This document shows, piece by piece, positions 17,783-25,543 of a stretch of DNA of 64,000 bases. The notes beneath the pieces are model-generated. The model searched no databases and was not told the origin of the DNA. It worked only from the letters and a program-made list of their open reading frames with translations. Position 1 is the stretch's first letter; each line of letters begins with the position of its first letter. The stretch spans positions 46,763-110,762 of the forward strand of contig CAYHHI010000005.1 of NCBI GenBank assembly GCA_964356335.1, in the 5' to 3' direction. This DNA is from CAYHHI01 sp964356335 (GTDB lineage Bacteria > Arandabacterota > Arandabacteria > Arandabacterales > Arandabacteraceae). Both the position numbers and the translations under genes were made by a program.

Positions 17783-17842
17783 CTATCTATCAGACTCCCG
17801 GGGGCATGACCCTGCGCTCGCCAGTCCTGCTATGGCTGTCAT
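17783..17842 (-). CDS. Possible 19-codon upstream ORF before rsgA
   Basis: ATG at 17842 runs to TAG at 17783 and encodes MTAIAGLASAGSCPRESDR. It has GGAGG at 17852-17856, nine bases before the ATG, and lies between a strong promoter (17898-17927) and rsgA. The arrangement suggests a leader peptide. I see no terminator hairpin with a U-tract between it and rsgA, although AGATCT-CCAC-AGATCT lies in the gap. Expression is not proven; it could be a chance ORF. Confidence 0.35.
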   Translation of the reverse strand: MTAIAGLASAGSCPRESDR

Positions 17843-17897
17843 AAAATCACGCCTCCTTTCTGGATAGACGACAAAGAAGATCATTCGAACACTTGAT

Positions 17898-17927
17898 AGT
17901 ATACTCGGCCTTGGTACGATGTGTCAA
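17898..17927 (-). promoter_or_regulatory. Sigma-70-like promoter driving rsgA
   Basis: On the minus strand TTGACA (17927-17922), an 18-base spacer and TATACT (17903-17898) give a start near 17891, about 210 bases before the rsgA start codon. The long leader contains a short ORF with its own ribosome site. Confidence 0.65.
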
Positions 17928-18156
17928 TCACCAATCGTGTCTTGTCGATGAATGCGGTGGGGTCATAATAGAGGCCCAGCGTGAAATGCCTGGGGGTACT
18001 GGATCTGTCTTTTCAATGAGATGTCTGGTGTGCCATTCGCCATGATCCTCTCCGCTAAGCCCAGAGAGCCGCAAGAAGAGACGGAAAAGCAGGCGCATTT
18101 CTACGGGGTAGCGACTGGGGCGCAGCATGTGATAGAATCGCCGCAGGCTCAATTCT

Positions 18157-18969
18157 ATGGGGCGTGATATGGAGGAAGACCTTAGGAGGCCTTGCGATTC
18201 TCGGGAAGACGGCAGACTGGAGCGCACGACCATAATCAAGAAACTTGCAGATGTGCTCGAGCCCCTGGACTACGTATATGCTTTCTGGGAGGGAGGAGCG
18301 ATTGCATTTGACCGCTCTGATCAGTGGTCCGACATCGACCTTTACGCCGATGCCGAAGACGGTCGCATCCAGGATGTATTCCCTGTGGTCGAAAAGGCGT
18401 TGGAGTCACTATCTCACATCGAGCTCAAGTACATCGCGCCGTCTCCGCCTTCCGAGGCCTATGCCCACGTTTTCTACCGCCTCGCTGGTGCGGGCAAGTT
18501 TCTGTTGATCGACATCGCGGTTATCAAGCATACCAGCTCCGACAAATTCCTGGAGCCGGAGATACACGGCAAATCGCGGTTCATCTTTAACAAGCACGAT
18601 GCGGTCACCTGTCCTCTTGTGGACCGTCAGAAGCTCGCGAGCGATATGAGGGAGGCGCTGGCGCGAAACCGGGTGCGCTTCGACATGCTAGCCTGCTTTG
18701 TGGATAAGGAGATCAGGAGGGGTAATTACATCGAAGCCCTCGATATGTACCACAGGTTCGTACTAGGCTCGCTGGTGGAAGCTCTTCGCATGAAGCACGA
18801 TCCTCTGCGTTATAATTTCGGGCCACGCTACCTGCGCCATAACCTCCCCGGCGATGTAGTGGCCAGGCTCGTGGACCTCTATTTCGTCAGAGACGGCCAG
18901 GATCTCGAACGCAAGTACAATCTCGCAGAGCGTTGGTTCCATAGCACGATTGAGGAGATTGACATCTGA
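18157..18969 (+). CDS. Nucleotidyltransferase-fold protein
   Basis: A 270-residue protein with a pol-beta-type nucleotidyltransferase core. WEGGAIAFDRSDQWSDIDLY supplies the GG and DxD residues (about residues 46-65), and FLLIDIAV supplies the third acidic residue. The C-terminal half is helical, as in aminoglycoside-nucleotidyltransferase-like and kanamycin-type enzymes. Its substrate is unknown. The following membrane glycosyltransferase appears to start on the last base of its codon before the stop (CTGA), so the two are translationally coupled. The exact start is uncertain: ATG codons at 18157 and 18169 are both possible. Confidence 0.7.
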   Translation: MGRDMEEDLRRPCDSREDGRLERTTIIKKLADVLEPLDYVYAFWEGGAIAFDRSDQWSDIDLYADAEDGRIQDVFPVVEKALESLSHIELKYIAPSPPSEAYAHVFYRLAGAGKFLLIDIAVIKHTSSDKFLEPEIHGKSRFIFNKHDAVTCPLVDRQKLASDMREALARNRVRFDMLACFVDKEIRRGNYIEALDMYHRFVLGSLVEALRMKHDPLRYNFGPRYLRHNLPGDVVARLVDLYFVRDGQDLERKYNLAERWFHSTIEEIDI

Positions 18970-20570
18970 ACGGATTCCTCGATTGGCTTGACAGACACAG
19001 CGCAATTCTGGTCGCCGTCTTCTTCGGCATCTTTCTGGCCGTCGGGATAGCGACGTACAGGGATTACGGCATTTCCTGGGACGAACCGTTTCAGGAGAAG
19101 TACGGTCACCGTGTGTACGATTATGTCACCAAGGGTGACCACAGAATGCTACAGAGCCCCAACAAGTACTACGGACCCGTCTTTGAGTTATCCGTGCTGT
19201 CTCTTGAGAATCTGTTTGGCCTGCGTGACTCACGAGACATCTACTTCATGCGACACCTGTTTACGTTCCTAACCCTCTTGCTTGGGGCCCTCTTTTTCTA
19301 CAAGTCGTGCAAGTATCTATTCCGTAGCTGGAAGATCGGGTTGCTGGGAGCACTGTTCCTTATCCTGAGTCCGCGGATCTTTGCTGATTCCTTTTACAAC
19401 CCAAAGGACATCCCGTTTCTCGCCCTCTTCATAGTGAGCATGTACACCATGTTTCGGTACCTTGACGCCAAAACCATCCGCTCGGCGGTGCTTCACGCTG
19501 TCGCCTGTGCAGTTCTTGCGGACATTCGTATAGTCGGCTTGCTTGTCCCTTTGTTCACCGCCGGATTCGGCACTGTGGACTTGGCGAGAGCCAGGCGAGA
19601 CAAAGGTGCAATCGGGAAGTCCCTGCTGAGCGGTTCTGTCTATATAGTCCTGATGGGCGCACTCATTGTGCTGCTCTGGCCAACTCTATGGCACAGGCCG
19701 CTTTACAATCTGATTCAGGCATTCAGAGAAATGGGGCACTATCCGTATGAGATGCCCGCCCTGTTCCAAGGCCGGTACATCCCGCCCCCCAAGCTGCCTT
19801 GGCATTACACCCTTGTGTGGATGGGCATATCCACGCCGATAGTATATATTGTGTGCTTCATCGCGGGCTGCATTGTGTCAGTAGGGCTGTTGTTTCAGGA
19901 CTCTCTGAGTCTCGGGATTAACAAGAGGAATTTGATTGCTCTGATGCTGTGGTTCTTCTTCCCGCTGCTTTATCTCAAGACCTCCAAGGCTGTCGTATTC
20001 GATGCATGGCGGCATACGTTCTTCGTGTACCCTGCGTTCCTGGGTATTTGCCTGATAGGATTGGTGGCCGTATTCAAGGCGATCAAGGCCAGGTTGCCCG
20101 CCCCCGGATCAACCGTCTTGGCTTCGATTCTCATTCTGACCGTTGCCCTGAGTCTGGCCAACGTAGTGCGCATCATGGTGAAATACCATCCATACCAGAA
20201 CGTCTATTTCAACGCCCTCACACACGGCGTGCGCGGCGCCGAAGGGAAATTCGATCTCGACTATTGGGGGCTTTCATACAGGCAGGCCTTGGAGTATATC
20301 GTGAAGAATGACCCCGCTGAAGTGATAAGGGTCTGCTCCTTCAGCAGGCCCGGCGAGATAAATGCCGGCATTCTTCCCGTCAAGGACAGGCAGCGGTTGG
20401 TTTTCATAGACGATGCCAACAGGGCCAAGTACTATGTGACGGACTTCCGATGGGGCAGAGTTGAATTCCGTCCCGAAGAGATCTCGTATCGGGTGCAGGT
20501 TGATGGGGCGACAATCATGACGGTCATCAATGTCGTCGCGCACACAGGGAAGCAGCTCGGACCTCAATAA
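18966..20570 (+). CDS. GT39-like membrane glycosyltransferase, apparent CTG start
   Basis: A polytopic membrane protein of 534 residues that probably transfers sugars from a lipid-phosphate carrier. The first ORF start codon of ordinary type (GTG, 19113) would cut off the first membrane helix (ILVAVFFGIFLAVGIAT) and the conserved periplasmic loop YRDYGISWDEP, which carries the catalytic-type acidic pair. Reading the frame upstream gives an uninterrupted match back to CTG at 18966, where CTGA overlaps the stop of the preceding gene and GAGGAG lies at 18951-18956. No ATG, GTG or TTG lies between the upstream stop (18960) and 19113. About ten further hydrophobic segments follow. Confidence 0.75.
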   Translation: MNGFLDWLDRHSAILVAVFFGIFLAVGIATYRDYGISWDEPFQEKYGHRVYDYVTKGDHRMLQSPNKYYGPVFELSVLSLENLFGLRDSRDIYFMRHLFTFLTLLLGALFFYKSCKYLFRSWKIGLLGALFLILSPRIFADSFYNPKDIPFLALFIVSMYTMFRYLDAKTIRSAVLHAVACAVLADIRIVGLLVPLFTAGFGTVDLARARRDKGAIGKSLLSGSVYIVLMGALIVLLWPTLWHRPLYNLIQAFREMGHYPYEMPALFQGRYIPPPKLPWHYTLVWMGISTPIVYIVCFIAGCIVSVGLLFQDSLSLGINKRNLIALMLWFFFPLLYLKTSKAVVFDAWRHTFFVYPAFLGICLIGLVAVFKAIKARLPAPGSTVLASILILTVALSLANVVRIMVKYHPYQNVYFNALTHGVRGAEGKFDLDYWGLSYRQALEYIVKNDPAEVIRVCSFSRPGEINAGILPVKDRQRLVFIDDANRAKYYVTDFRWGRVEFRPEEISYRVQVDGATIMTVINVVAHTGKQLGPQ

Positions 20571-20582
20571 GAGGCCGATGTG

Positions 20583-21893
20583 TTATCTGACGACCGCGAT
20601 CCGGGCCGTCTCCGCGACGGGGCCGGCATCGAGCCGGAAGAAATAGACTCCTGAGCTTGCCCTTCTGCCGGAATCGTCCGTCCCATCCCAGTCAGTCGAA
20701 TGTTGGCCTCGATCGACCATCTCTTGACTCAGGAGAGTCTGCACCAGCCGACCTGAAACATCATACACGCGCAAGGTCACGGGCCTGGACTCTGCCAGGC
20801 GATACCGGATGGTAGCGGCGCTGCCAGTGCGACCCATGCAACCAGTGACAACTCGAAGATCCGGACCACAGGGTGAATCACCGCGACTGCCAACGGCGGA
20901 ATCGGGCCTGCGAACCGGAGGAGCATCGAAGTAGGCCTCAACGTCCTCAACCTGGGGCGGGTCACACGGCGCCAAGATTACCAGTTCACCGTCAGTCATC
21001 TCTATCCAATTGCCCTGTGATGAAGAAGGAGGTTGTGAGGCTACCGCTGAATAAGGTGCGCCGATTGCATCGGAGCGTGGCGTCCCGTGTCGCCTTACAA
21101 TCCTCGCTGGATCGTACATGTAATACAGACTGTGTCCCTCTCGGTATGCCCAGAGCGTCATGCCGTCGGTGAGGAAAAAGTTCAACTGCGCGTCCCCCGG
21201 GATCTCCTCGCGCAGTCTCTTCACGACCTCTCCGATCCCATACTTGATTTGCCAGCCGAAGTCCTCGAGGGTCTGGAGCATGTATACAAAATAGAGATCG
21301 CTGTCGATCCATTCGGAGTAGTTCGCGCCGTACTGGGGTGGGTTTGCTTCGAAATACTCTGGCCGAATGAGGTCGAGCAGAATTTGCTTGCTGATGGTTC
21401 CATTATGACCCATCAGCCAGTGTCTACCGTTCTTCACTCTCTCAAACGGATGGGGATTGGGAATGTCACAGAGGCCCGACGAGCATGCCCTGATGTGCGA
21501 CAGGGCTATCTGGGGCGAGGCATTGGCGGCCTCCACGACAGCCGTGTCGAAAAGAGGGTCAAGGTAAGCAGGAGGCCCGCCGCGGTGAACAGTGGGAGAA
21601 GTATCTCCGACCCGGAAGTACGCCACACTCCAGCCACTGGGATTGTACATGCTGAGTTTCTCTATGGAGTTCGGGAGATGGATGAGGTGGTCATTGATTA
21701 CAAACCCAGGTACAGCATCGGAAACAGCCGCCCAGAAACGGCAATTGTGCTCTTCTGCGATAGCCCCGCGGGGGGACTCCGTACCGCAGGCCAGGCTTTG
21801 AGTTACTCCCGCAAGTGCGAATATGATCGCCCCGGTGATCAGCATGAAGCCAAAATAAGCGGCTTGGTGCCAAAGCCAAACGCGTCGCTTCAC
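20583..21893 (-). CDS. Exported class II glutamine amidotransferase-like protein with sorting domain
   Basis: A 436-residue protein with a signal sequence (about residues 13-35), an Ntn-hydrolase amidotransferase domain and a C-terminal FlgD/type IX-like domain (VTLRVYDVSGRLVQTL then SSGVYFFRLDAG). The domain shows NCRFWAAVSD (catalytic-type Cys51, as in CRxxG-type N-termini), LSHIRA and MGHNGTIS. In cytosolic relatives the catalytic Cys directly follows the initiator Met; here it is internal, so activity would need proteolytic exposure. The GTG at 21893 has AAGG seven bases upstream; a GTG at 21929 lacks one. It is convergent with the gene at 18966-20570. Confidence 0.82.
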   Translation of the reverse strand: MKRRVWLWHQAAYFGFMLITGAIIFALAGVTQSLACGTESPRGAIAEEHNCRFWAAVSDAVPGFVINDHLIHLPNSIEKLSMYNPSGWSVAYFRVGDTSPTVHRGGPPAYLDPLFDTAVVEAANASPQIALSHIRACSSGLCDIPNPHPFERVKNGRHWLMGHNGTISKQILLDLIRPEYFEANPPQYGANYSEWIDSDLYFVYMLQTLEDFGWQIKYGIGEVVKRLREEIPGDAQLNFFLTDGMTLWAYREGHSLYYMYDPARIVRRHGTPRSDAIGAPYSAVASQPPSSSQGNWIEMTDGELVILAPCDPPQVEDVEAYFDAPPVRRPDSAVGSRGDSPCGPDLRVVTGCMGRTGSAATIRYRLAESRPVTLRVYDVSGRLVQTLLSQEMVDRGQHSTDWDGTDDSGRRASSGVYFFRLDAGPVAETARIAVVR

Positions 21894-22038
21894 CGCCAAT
21901 CCTTCCCTTCCCGTCAACGAAAATCGCACGTCGGTTCTAAAGTCTCGGCTAAAGTCCCGGCTCTGAGGCTATCGGACAGTCCCGATATCTAATACTGACT
22001 ACCTATTGCTTCAATTGTAACACACTGGGGAGACCACC

Positions 22039-22101
22039 TGTACATGGCCTTGATCGCACCCCAAGGGGACATCACTTGTACACGGCCTTGATCGCACCCC
22101 A
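22039..22101. repeat. 25-bp direct repeat at the end of the beta-helix gene
   Basis: TGTACATGGCCTTGATCGCA plus CCCCA (22039-22063) recurs with one mismatch at 22077-22101, a 38-base period. The second copy encodes the last residues of the beta-helix protein and the first lies just beyond its stop codon, which suggests a small local duplication. Confidence 0.7.
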
Positions 22102-23208
22102 GGTGGTCGGCGTGATTTGCGCTGCACAGGGCGGGCAGCCACTCCCCAGCGCACCTAGAGGCCCGCAAGAATCCGAGATTGCAGGTGAATCCTCACACAA
22201 CGTGAGATTTTCGGGCGCGGGATCACAAAACCGGGGATCTTGTTCGATGATCCTTCCCATGTTGGAGCAGTCGAACGCCACGCCCAGCCCGAGACCCCAA
22301 AACAGATTGCAGTCAACGAAGGGAAGAGAAGGGGGATACTGCTGGTCTGTCTGGCAGTAGATACCCCAGTCGCTCCCAACGACGATGTTCTTTGTGATGA
22401 CAGGCTGGCCGCCGAGGACCCAGATAGCTGCGTTGCCAGGCGCATCGTTGGCAAAGAAGGTATTCTGTCTTATGATGGGGGAGCTATCCACAGTGANNNN
22501 NNNNNNAGTCACAGAATTGTCGGCAAAGATGTTCTCTTCGACACACGACACAGGTTCGGTCGCGCAGTGATAGATCTCAAGCCCCCCGCCATAGCACGCC
22601 TGGTTACGGCGGAAGAGGTTCCTGCGGATATCCGCGTGGGACTGCCATATTATAACGCCGCCGGGCGCTTCCCACCCCGTGTTGTCTTCGATCGTGCAGT
22701 TCTCGATGAGAAGGTCACTGTGAAGAGTGGCATCTATGCCACCTCCCACTCCATTACACGCGCCGGGCCCGACATTGTTGCGGAATATGCATCCCCTGAC
22801 CTCCGCCTTCGAATCCATGGTATACAGGCCACCGAGTATGTTGCCCCCGGTGATGGTAAGACCCTGGACGTGAACGGCAGGATCAGCGTGCCAGATGCCA
22901 ATTGCGGCTGTATCCCCCTCTATGATCACATTCTCAGCCCCACCTTCACCTACAAGCCACAGACCGCTCTTCGCAGGGGATATCTTTACGAACTCGCTAT
23001 AGAGTCCAGGTTGGATAAGAACCGTATCGCCTGGTGCTGCTGCGCCCACCGCGCCATTGATCGTAACGAAGTTTCCTCCCCCTGATCCGTCGACAATCCA
23101 CACGGCTCCACCACCAGAGGAAGCAATCACAAGCAGCCAAACCCCGAAGGCGGAAATCGTACGTGCTGCCGCAATACTTTTCTGCAAATGCGATGCGAGG
23201 CTTTTCAT
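22072..23208 (-). CDS. Secreted right-handed beta-helix repeat protein (contains assembly gap)
   Basis: About 378 residues with a signal peptide (SAFGVWLLVIASSGGGAVWIV) and repeated parallel beta-helix rungs. An opening GGNFVTINGAVGAAAPGDTV is typical of NosD/DUF1565-like polysaccharide-binding or -cleaving proteins, followed by rungs such as VRGCIFRNNVG and LIENCTIEDNTG. The start at 23208 has GGGGGAG six bases upstream. Ten Ns at 22497-22506 interrupt the gene. The frame happens to be kept across the ten Ns, but the true gap length is unknown, so the middle of the protein may be wrong. It has no FlgD-like tail. Confidence 0.75.
   Translation of the reverse strand: MKSLASHLQKSIAAARTISAFGVWLLVIASSGGGAVWIVDGSGGGNFVTINGAVGAAAPGDTVLIQPGLYSEFVKISPAKSGLWLVGEGGAENVIIEGDTAAIGIWHADPAVHVQGLTITGGNILGGLYTMDSKAEVRGCIFRNNVGPGACNGVGGGIDATLHSDLLIENCTIEDNTGWEAPGGVIIWQSHADIRRNLFRRNQACYGGGLEIYHCATEPVSCVEENIFADNSVTXXXXTVDSSPIIRQNTFFANDAPGNAAIWVLGGQPVITKNIVVGSDWGIYCQTDQQYPPSLPFVDCNLFWGLGLGVAFDCSNMGRIIEQDPRFCDPAPENLTLCEDSPAISDSCGPLGALGSGCPPCAAQITPTTWGAIKAVYK
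22497..22506. other. Assembly gap (10 N)
   Basis: A run of ten undetermined bases inside the beta-helix gene. Ten Ns are commonly a nominal gap size, so the real distance between flanking contigs is unknown. Repeated beta-helix rungs are a likely cause of the break. Confidence 0.99.
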
Positions 23209-23237
23209 CTTACGCTCCCCCATGCACAGGAGTCCGC

Positions 23238-23453
23238 TTAGGCCTGTGCTCTCACCTTCAGGCAGTATGGTTCTTGGCTCCCGACGATCTCATGCCTAAC
23301 CGGACCACAGGGCAAAGCCAATCCGCTGCACACGGGGCAGACGTTGTCCGAAGGCGACCAATCTGGAAAATCATCATCGCGGGATAAGGACGCTGATTGG
23401 CGTCTCTCCACCACATACACATGACCGCATAGAACGCAACGATAAGAACACAT
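23238..23453 (-). CDS. Rubredoxin-like small metal-binding protein
   Basis: A 71-residue protein beginning MCSYRCVLCGHVYVVERRQ and continuing to WSPSDNVCPVCSG. The two CxxC knuckles separated by about 29 residues resemble rubredoxin and rubrerythrin C-terminal domains, which bind one Fe or Zn by four cysteines. The second knuckle has CPVCS instead of CPxCG. It may carry electrons to a peroxide- or oxygen-reducing partner, none of which is adjacent. The ATG at 23453 has GGAGGG upstream; an in-frame start at 23486 is less likely. Confidence 0.75.
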   Translation of the reverse strand: MCSYRCVLCGHVYVVERRQSASLSRDDDFPDWSPSDNVCPVCSGLALPCGPVRHEIVGSQEPYCLKVRAQA

Positions 23454-23918
23454 GTCAGGCCCTCCACGCAACACTATCCCGACCATGCCGGCGCTCCACG
23501 ATCGTCCACAAATGGTTTATGCCACTCTCTACTGACCTGGTTCCACCACAGCGAAAGGTCTATCAGCAGGGGACCGCGTCTATTAATCCCCTGGCTGCCG
23601 GCGCCCCTCCTCTTCAGTCTCTTCAGACTTACACCAAGCTAGGGACCGAATGTTCCGCCCGCGACACCATGTTCCGCCTGGGACGCTTCCCGCCAATGGA
23701 GAGGTCGCCAGAATCGTCCAGTCTGAGGATGCTTGTGGCTTTCATCCACAGGAGCCTGACGAACGGGCTGAAGCCTATCTGAAGGCCTTGAACTCGCGAG
23801 TATTCAGTGTGGCCGTGAGCTCGGGACCGGCCCGACATCAGATCCCAAGATTCCTGGAATATATCTTGCTCACGGGTTGTCCATAGATATAGAAAGAGGA
23901 TGGAAGATATCAAGATGA
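23454..23918 (+). other. Intergenic region with a possible ECF-type promoter
   Basis: I find no supported gene in these 465 bases; several 60-94-codon frames have no ribosome site or recognisable motif. ATGTTCCGCC occurs twice (from 23649 and from 23670). Near the sigma gene GGAAT (23856-23860) and GTC (23879-23881) have the layout of a weak ECF promoter. The spacer shares TCTTG and TGTC with the much better promoter at 25343-25370, hinting at autoregulation. Confidence 0.35.
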
Positions 23919-24485
23919 GTGGAGAGGGGCTTCAGTTTGACGGACGGAGAGCTGGTCGCGGCGGCCCGTGATGGTGACGATGGCGCGTTCAAGGAGATCG
24001 TGCGCCTATATGAGCCGGCTGTGGCGGCAACGGTGATTGGCATGCTGGGCGATTGCCCCGAGGCGGAGGACGTGGGACAGGAGACATTTGTCCGGTTCTA
24101 CAGAAGCTTGAATCAGTTTCGGGGGGAATCATCGGTCAAGACCTATCTCACCCGCATTGCCGTGAATCTCTCACTCAATGAGCTCAAGCGGCGAAAGCGG
24201 CGGTGGCTGCTCTTTTCGCCGACGCCGGTTGAGGAACACTTCGATCTACCCAGTGAGGAGCCAGGACCCGACGAGAGCGGAGACATGGAGACGATCCGCA
24301 GGGCCATTCAAAAACTGGACGACAAGTTTCGATCGGTGATCGTGCTGAGACTGATTGACGGCCATTCTACGGAAGAGACGGCTGAGATCCTCGGGTTACC
24401 TGTGGGCACCGTGTTGTCGCGGCTCGCTCGAGCCCAGGAGAAACTCAGGAGGATTCTTACGCCCATTCTTGGAGAAAGGTCATGA
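23919..24485 (+). CDS. ECF RNA polymerase sigma factor
   Basis: A 188-residue extracytoplasmic-function sigma factor of the RpoE type. Region 2 is seen in DCPEAEDVGQETFVRFYRSL and SSVKTYLTRIAVNLSLNELK (about residues 48-95). Region 4 helix-turn-helix is FRSVIVLRLIDGHSTEETAE followed by LPVGTVLSRLARAQEKLRR (about 140-182). The GTG at 23919 lacks a clear ribosome site; a TTG at 23937 is preceded by GAGAGGGG and may be the true start. The anti-sigma gene overlaps by ATGA and a Spy-like gene follows, so the trio forms an envelope-stress module. A matching promoter lies before the tolC gene downstream. Confidence 0.9.
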   Translation: MERGFSLTDGELVAAARDGDDGAFKEIVRLYEPAVAATVIGMLGDCPEAEDVGQETFVRFYRSLNQFRGESSVKTYLTRIAVNLSLNELKRRKRRWLLFSPTPVEEHFDLPSEEPGPDESGDMETIRRAIQKLDDKFRSVIVLRLIDGHSTEETAEILGLPVGTVLSRLARAQEKLRRILTPILGERS

Positions 24486-24928
24486 ACGACATGAACAAGA
24501 ACAAAGAGATTCTGGATCTGCTCGTGAGATCATTCGATGGAAGCCTCACCAGTGAGGAGCGGGAAGCGCTCGAAGCCGCCCTGGCGGCCTCCGAGGGCCT
24601 GCGTGAGGAGAGGGCACGGCTCGTGAAGCTGCGGGAGGCAGTATCCTCCGCGCGGAGAGATGCCTTCAGCCCTTTCTTTGCCGAGCGGGTGATGCAGCGG
24701 ATTCGTGCGGAACAGAGGGATAGAGGCAGCACGGAGGCATTCTCGGGAGCGCTCTCCCAAGCCTTCCGGTCGGTCGCGATTGTCGGTGCGGCGGTGGCGA
24801 TCGGCCTGGTGATTTACAATTTTGCAAAGACCAATGACATCTCACTCACGGGAGCTGTGGGGGTCTCGGTGGTGACCTCTGAAGAGATGATGAAACCACC
24901 GGTTGATGCCATTCTGGAGGCGACGTAA
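24482..24928 (+). CDS. Membrane-anchored anti-sigma factor (probable)
   Basis: A 148-residue protein overlapping the sigma gene by 4 bases. The N-terminal half is helical and acidic (LVRSFDGSLTSEEREALEAA), resembling the anti-sigma domain that clamps ECF factors. It lacks the His-x3-Cys-x2-Cys zinc motif of ZAS proteins. One membrane segment follows (VAIVGAAVAIGLVIYNFA, about residues 100-117), then a short periplasmic tail. The role is inferred from the overlap, topology and position rather than from a strong family signature. Confidence 0.7.
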   Translation: MNDMNKNKEILDLLVRSFDGSLTSEEREALEAALAASEGLREERARLVKLREAVSSARRDAFSPFFAERVMQRIRAEQRDRGSTEAFSGALSQAFRSVAIVGAAVAIGLVIYNFAKTNDISLTGAVGVSVVTSEEMMKPPVDAILEAT

Positions 24929-25302
24929 TGAATACCCGTTCGAGAGCTGTTCTTATCGTAATCGCCACGCTTGCCATAGGGGTGGTGGTTGGCACCTTGC
25001 TGGTAGGACCCCTGGTGGCGAGACACCATTTCAGACATCTTGATACACTGAGAACGCGAGAGGGCTTTGCTTCAAGAATGGAGAAGATCATTGAGCCCAA
25101 TGCTTCTCAGGTCGGACCCGTGAGGGACGTCCTGGCGAAGTACGCCGAGCAATTCGAAGAGATGAACACAAAGTATCATGAATCAATGAAAGCACTCACG
25201 GATTCGATGCGCCAGGACCTCAGCCCGATTCTCACCGAAGAGCAGAAGACACGGCTGGAACGCCCCGAACGTCATCACGGTCCGCCACCTTCACATCGAT
25301 GA
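24928..25302 (+). CDS. Spy/CpxP-like membrane-anchored stress sensor
   Basis: A 124-residue protein starting one base before the end of the anti-sigma gene (TAATG). It has an N-terminal membrane anchor (VLIVIATLAIGVVVGTLLVG) and a helical periplasmic part ending in SPILTEEQKTRLE, the LTxxQ motif of Spy/CpxP and heavy-metal resistance (CnrX/ZraP-like) proteins. The tail is His/Pro rich (ERHHGPPPSHR) and might bind metal. It would sense misfolded proteins or metals and act with the anti-sigma factor; that link is inferred from the operon. Confidence 0.75.
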   Translation: MNTRSRAVLIVIATLAIGVVVGTLLVGPLVARHHFRHLDTLRTREGFASRMEKIIEPNASQVGPVRDVLAKYAEQFEEMNTKYHESMKALTDSMRQDLSPILTEEQKTRLERPERHHGPPPSHR

Positions 25303-25342
25303 AATCTTGCCGGCAACTTTCCCAACTTTGTGGGAATACAGT

Positions 25343-25370
25343 GGAACTTTCTCTTGTCTAACGTGTCAAA
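25343..25370 (+). promoter_or_regulatory. ECF sigma (RpoE-type) promoter before the efflux operon
   Basis: GGAACTT (25343-25349), a 16-base spacer and TCAAA (25366-25370) match the RpoE consensus in both boxes and spacing. It lies after the sigma/anti-sigma/Spy genes and about 170 bases before the tolC start. It suggests that the encoded sigma factor switches on this efflux operon. Confidence 0.7.
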
Positions 25371-25543
25371 GAAGCACGAATGGAATGTGGTAGGAGATCC
25401 AGTGATCTATACGTGGGTGTGACGGACGGGGATCCAGCCGCGGCGAGGGCTGCATTCCACACAGGATGCAAGGTGCTGAGATGAAGCTGCTTGGACAGAA
25501 GATCTCAAGGATGGCAGGGTTGATGATGACCGCGGAGGTGCAG

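Noticed and set aside
17928..18239. 103-codon minus-strand ORF upstream of rsgA
   Set aside because: Overlaps the nucleotidyltransferase start and the rsgA promoter region; no motif or ribosome site.
23519..23913. Several ORFs on both strands upstream of the sigma gene
   Set aside because: Mutually overlapping, without Shine-Dalgarno sequences or family features.
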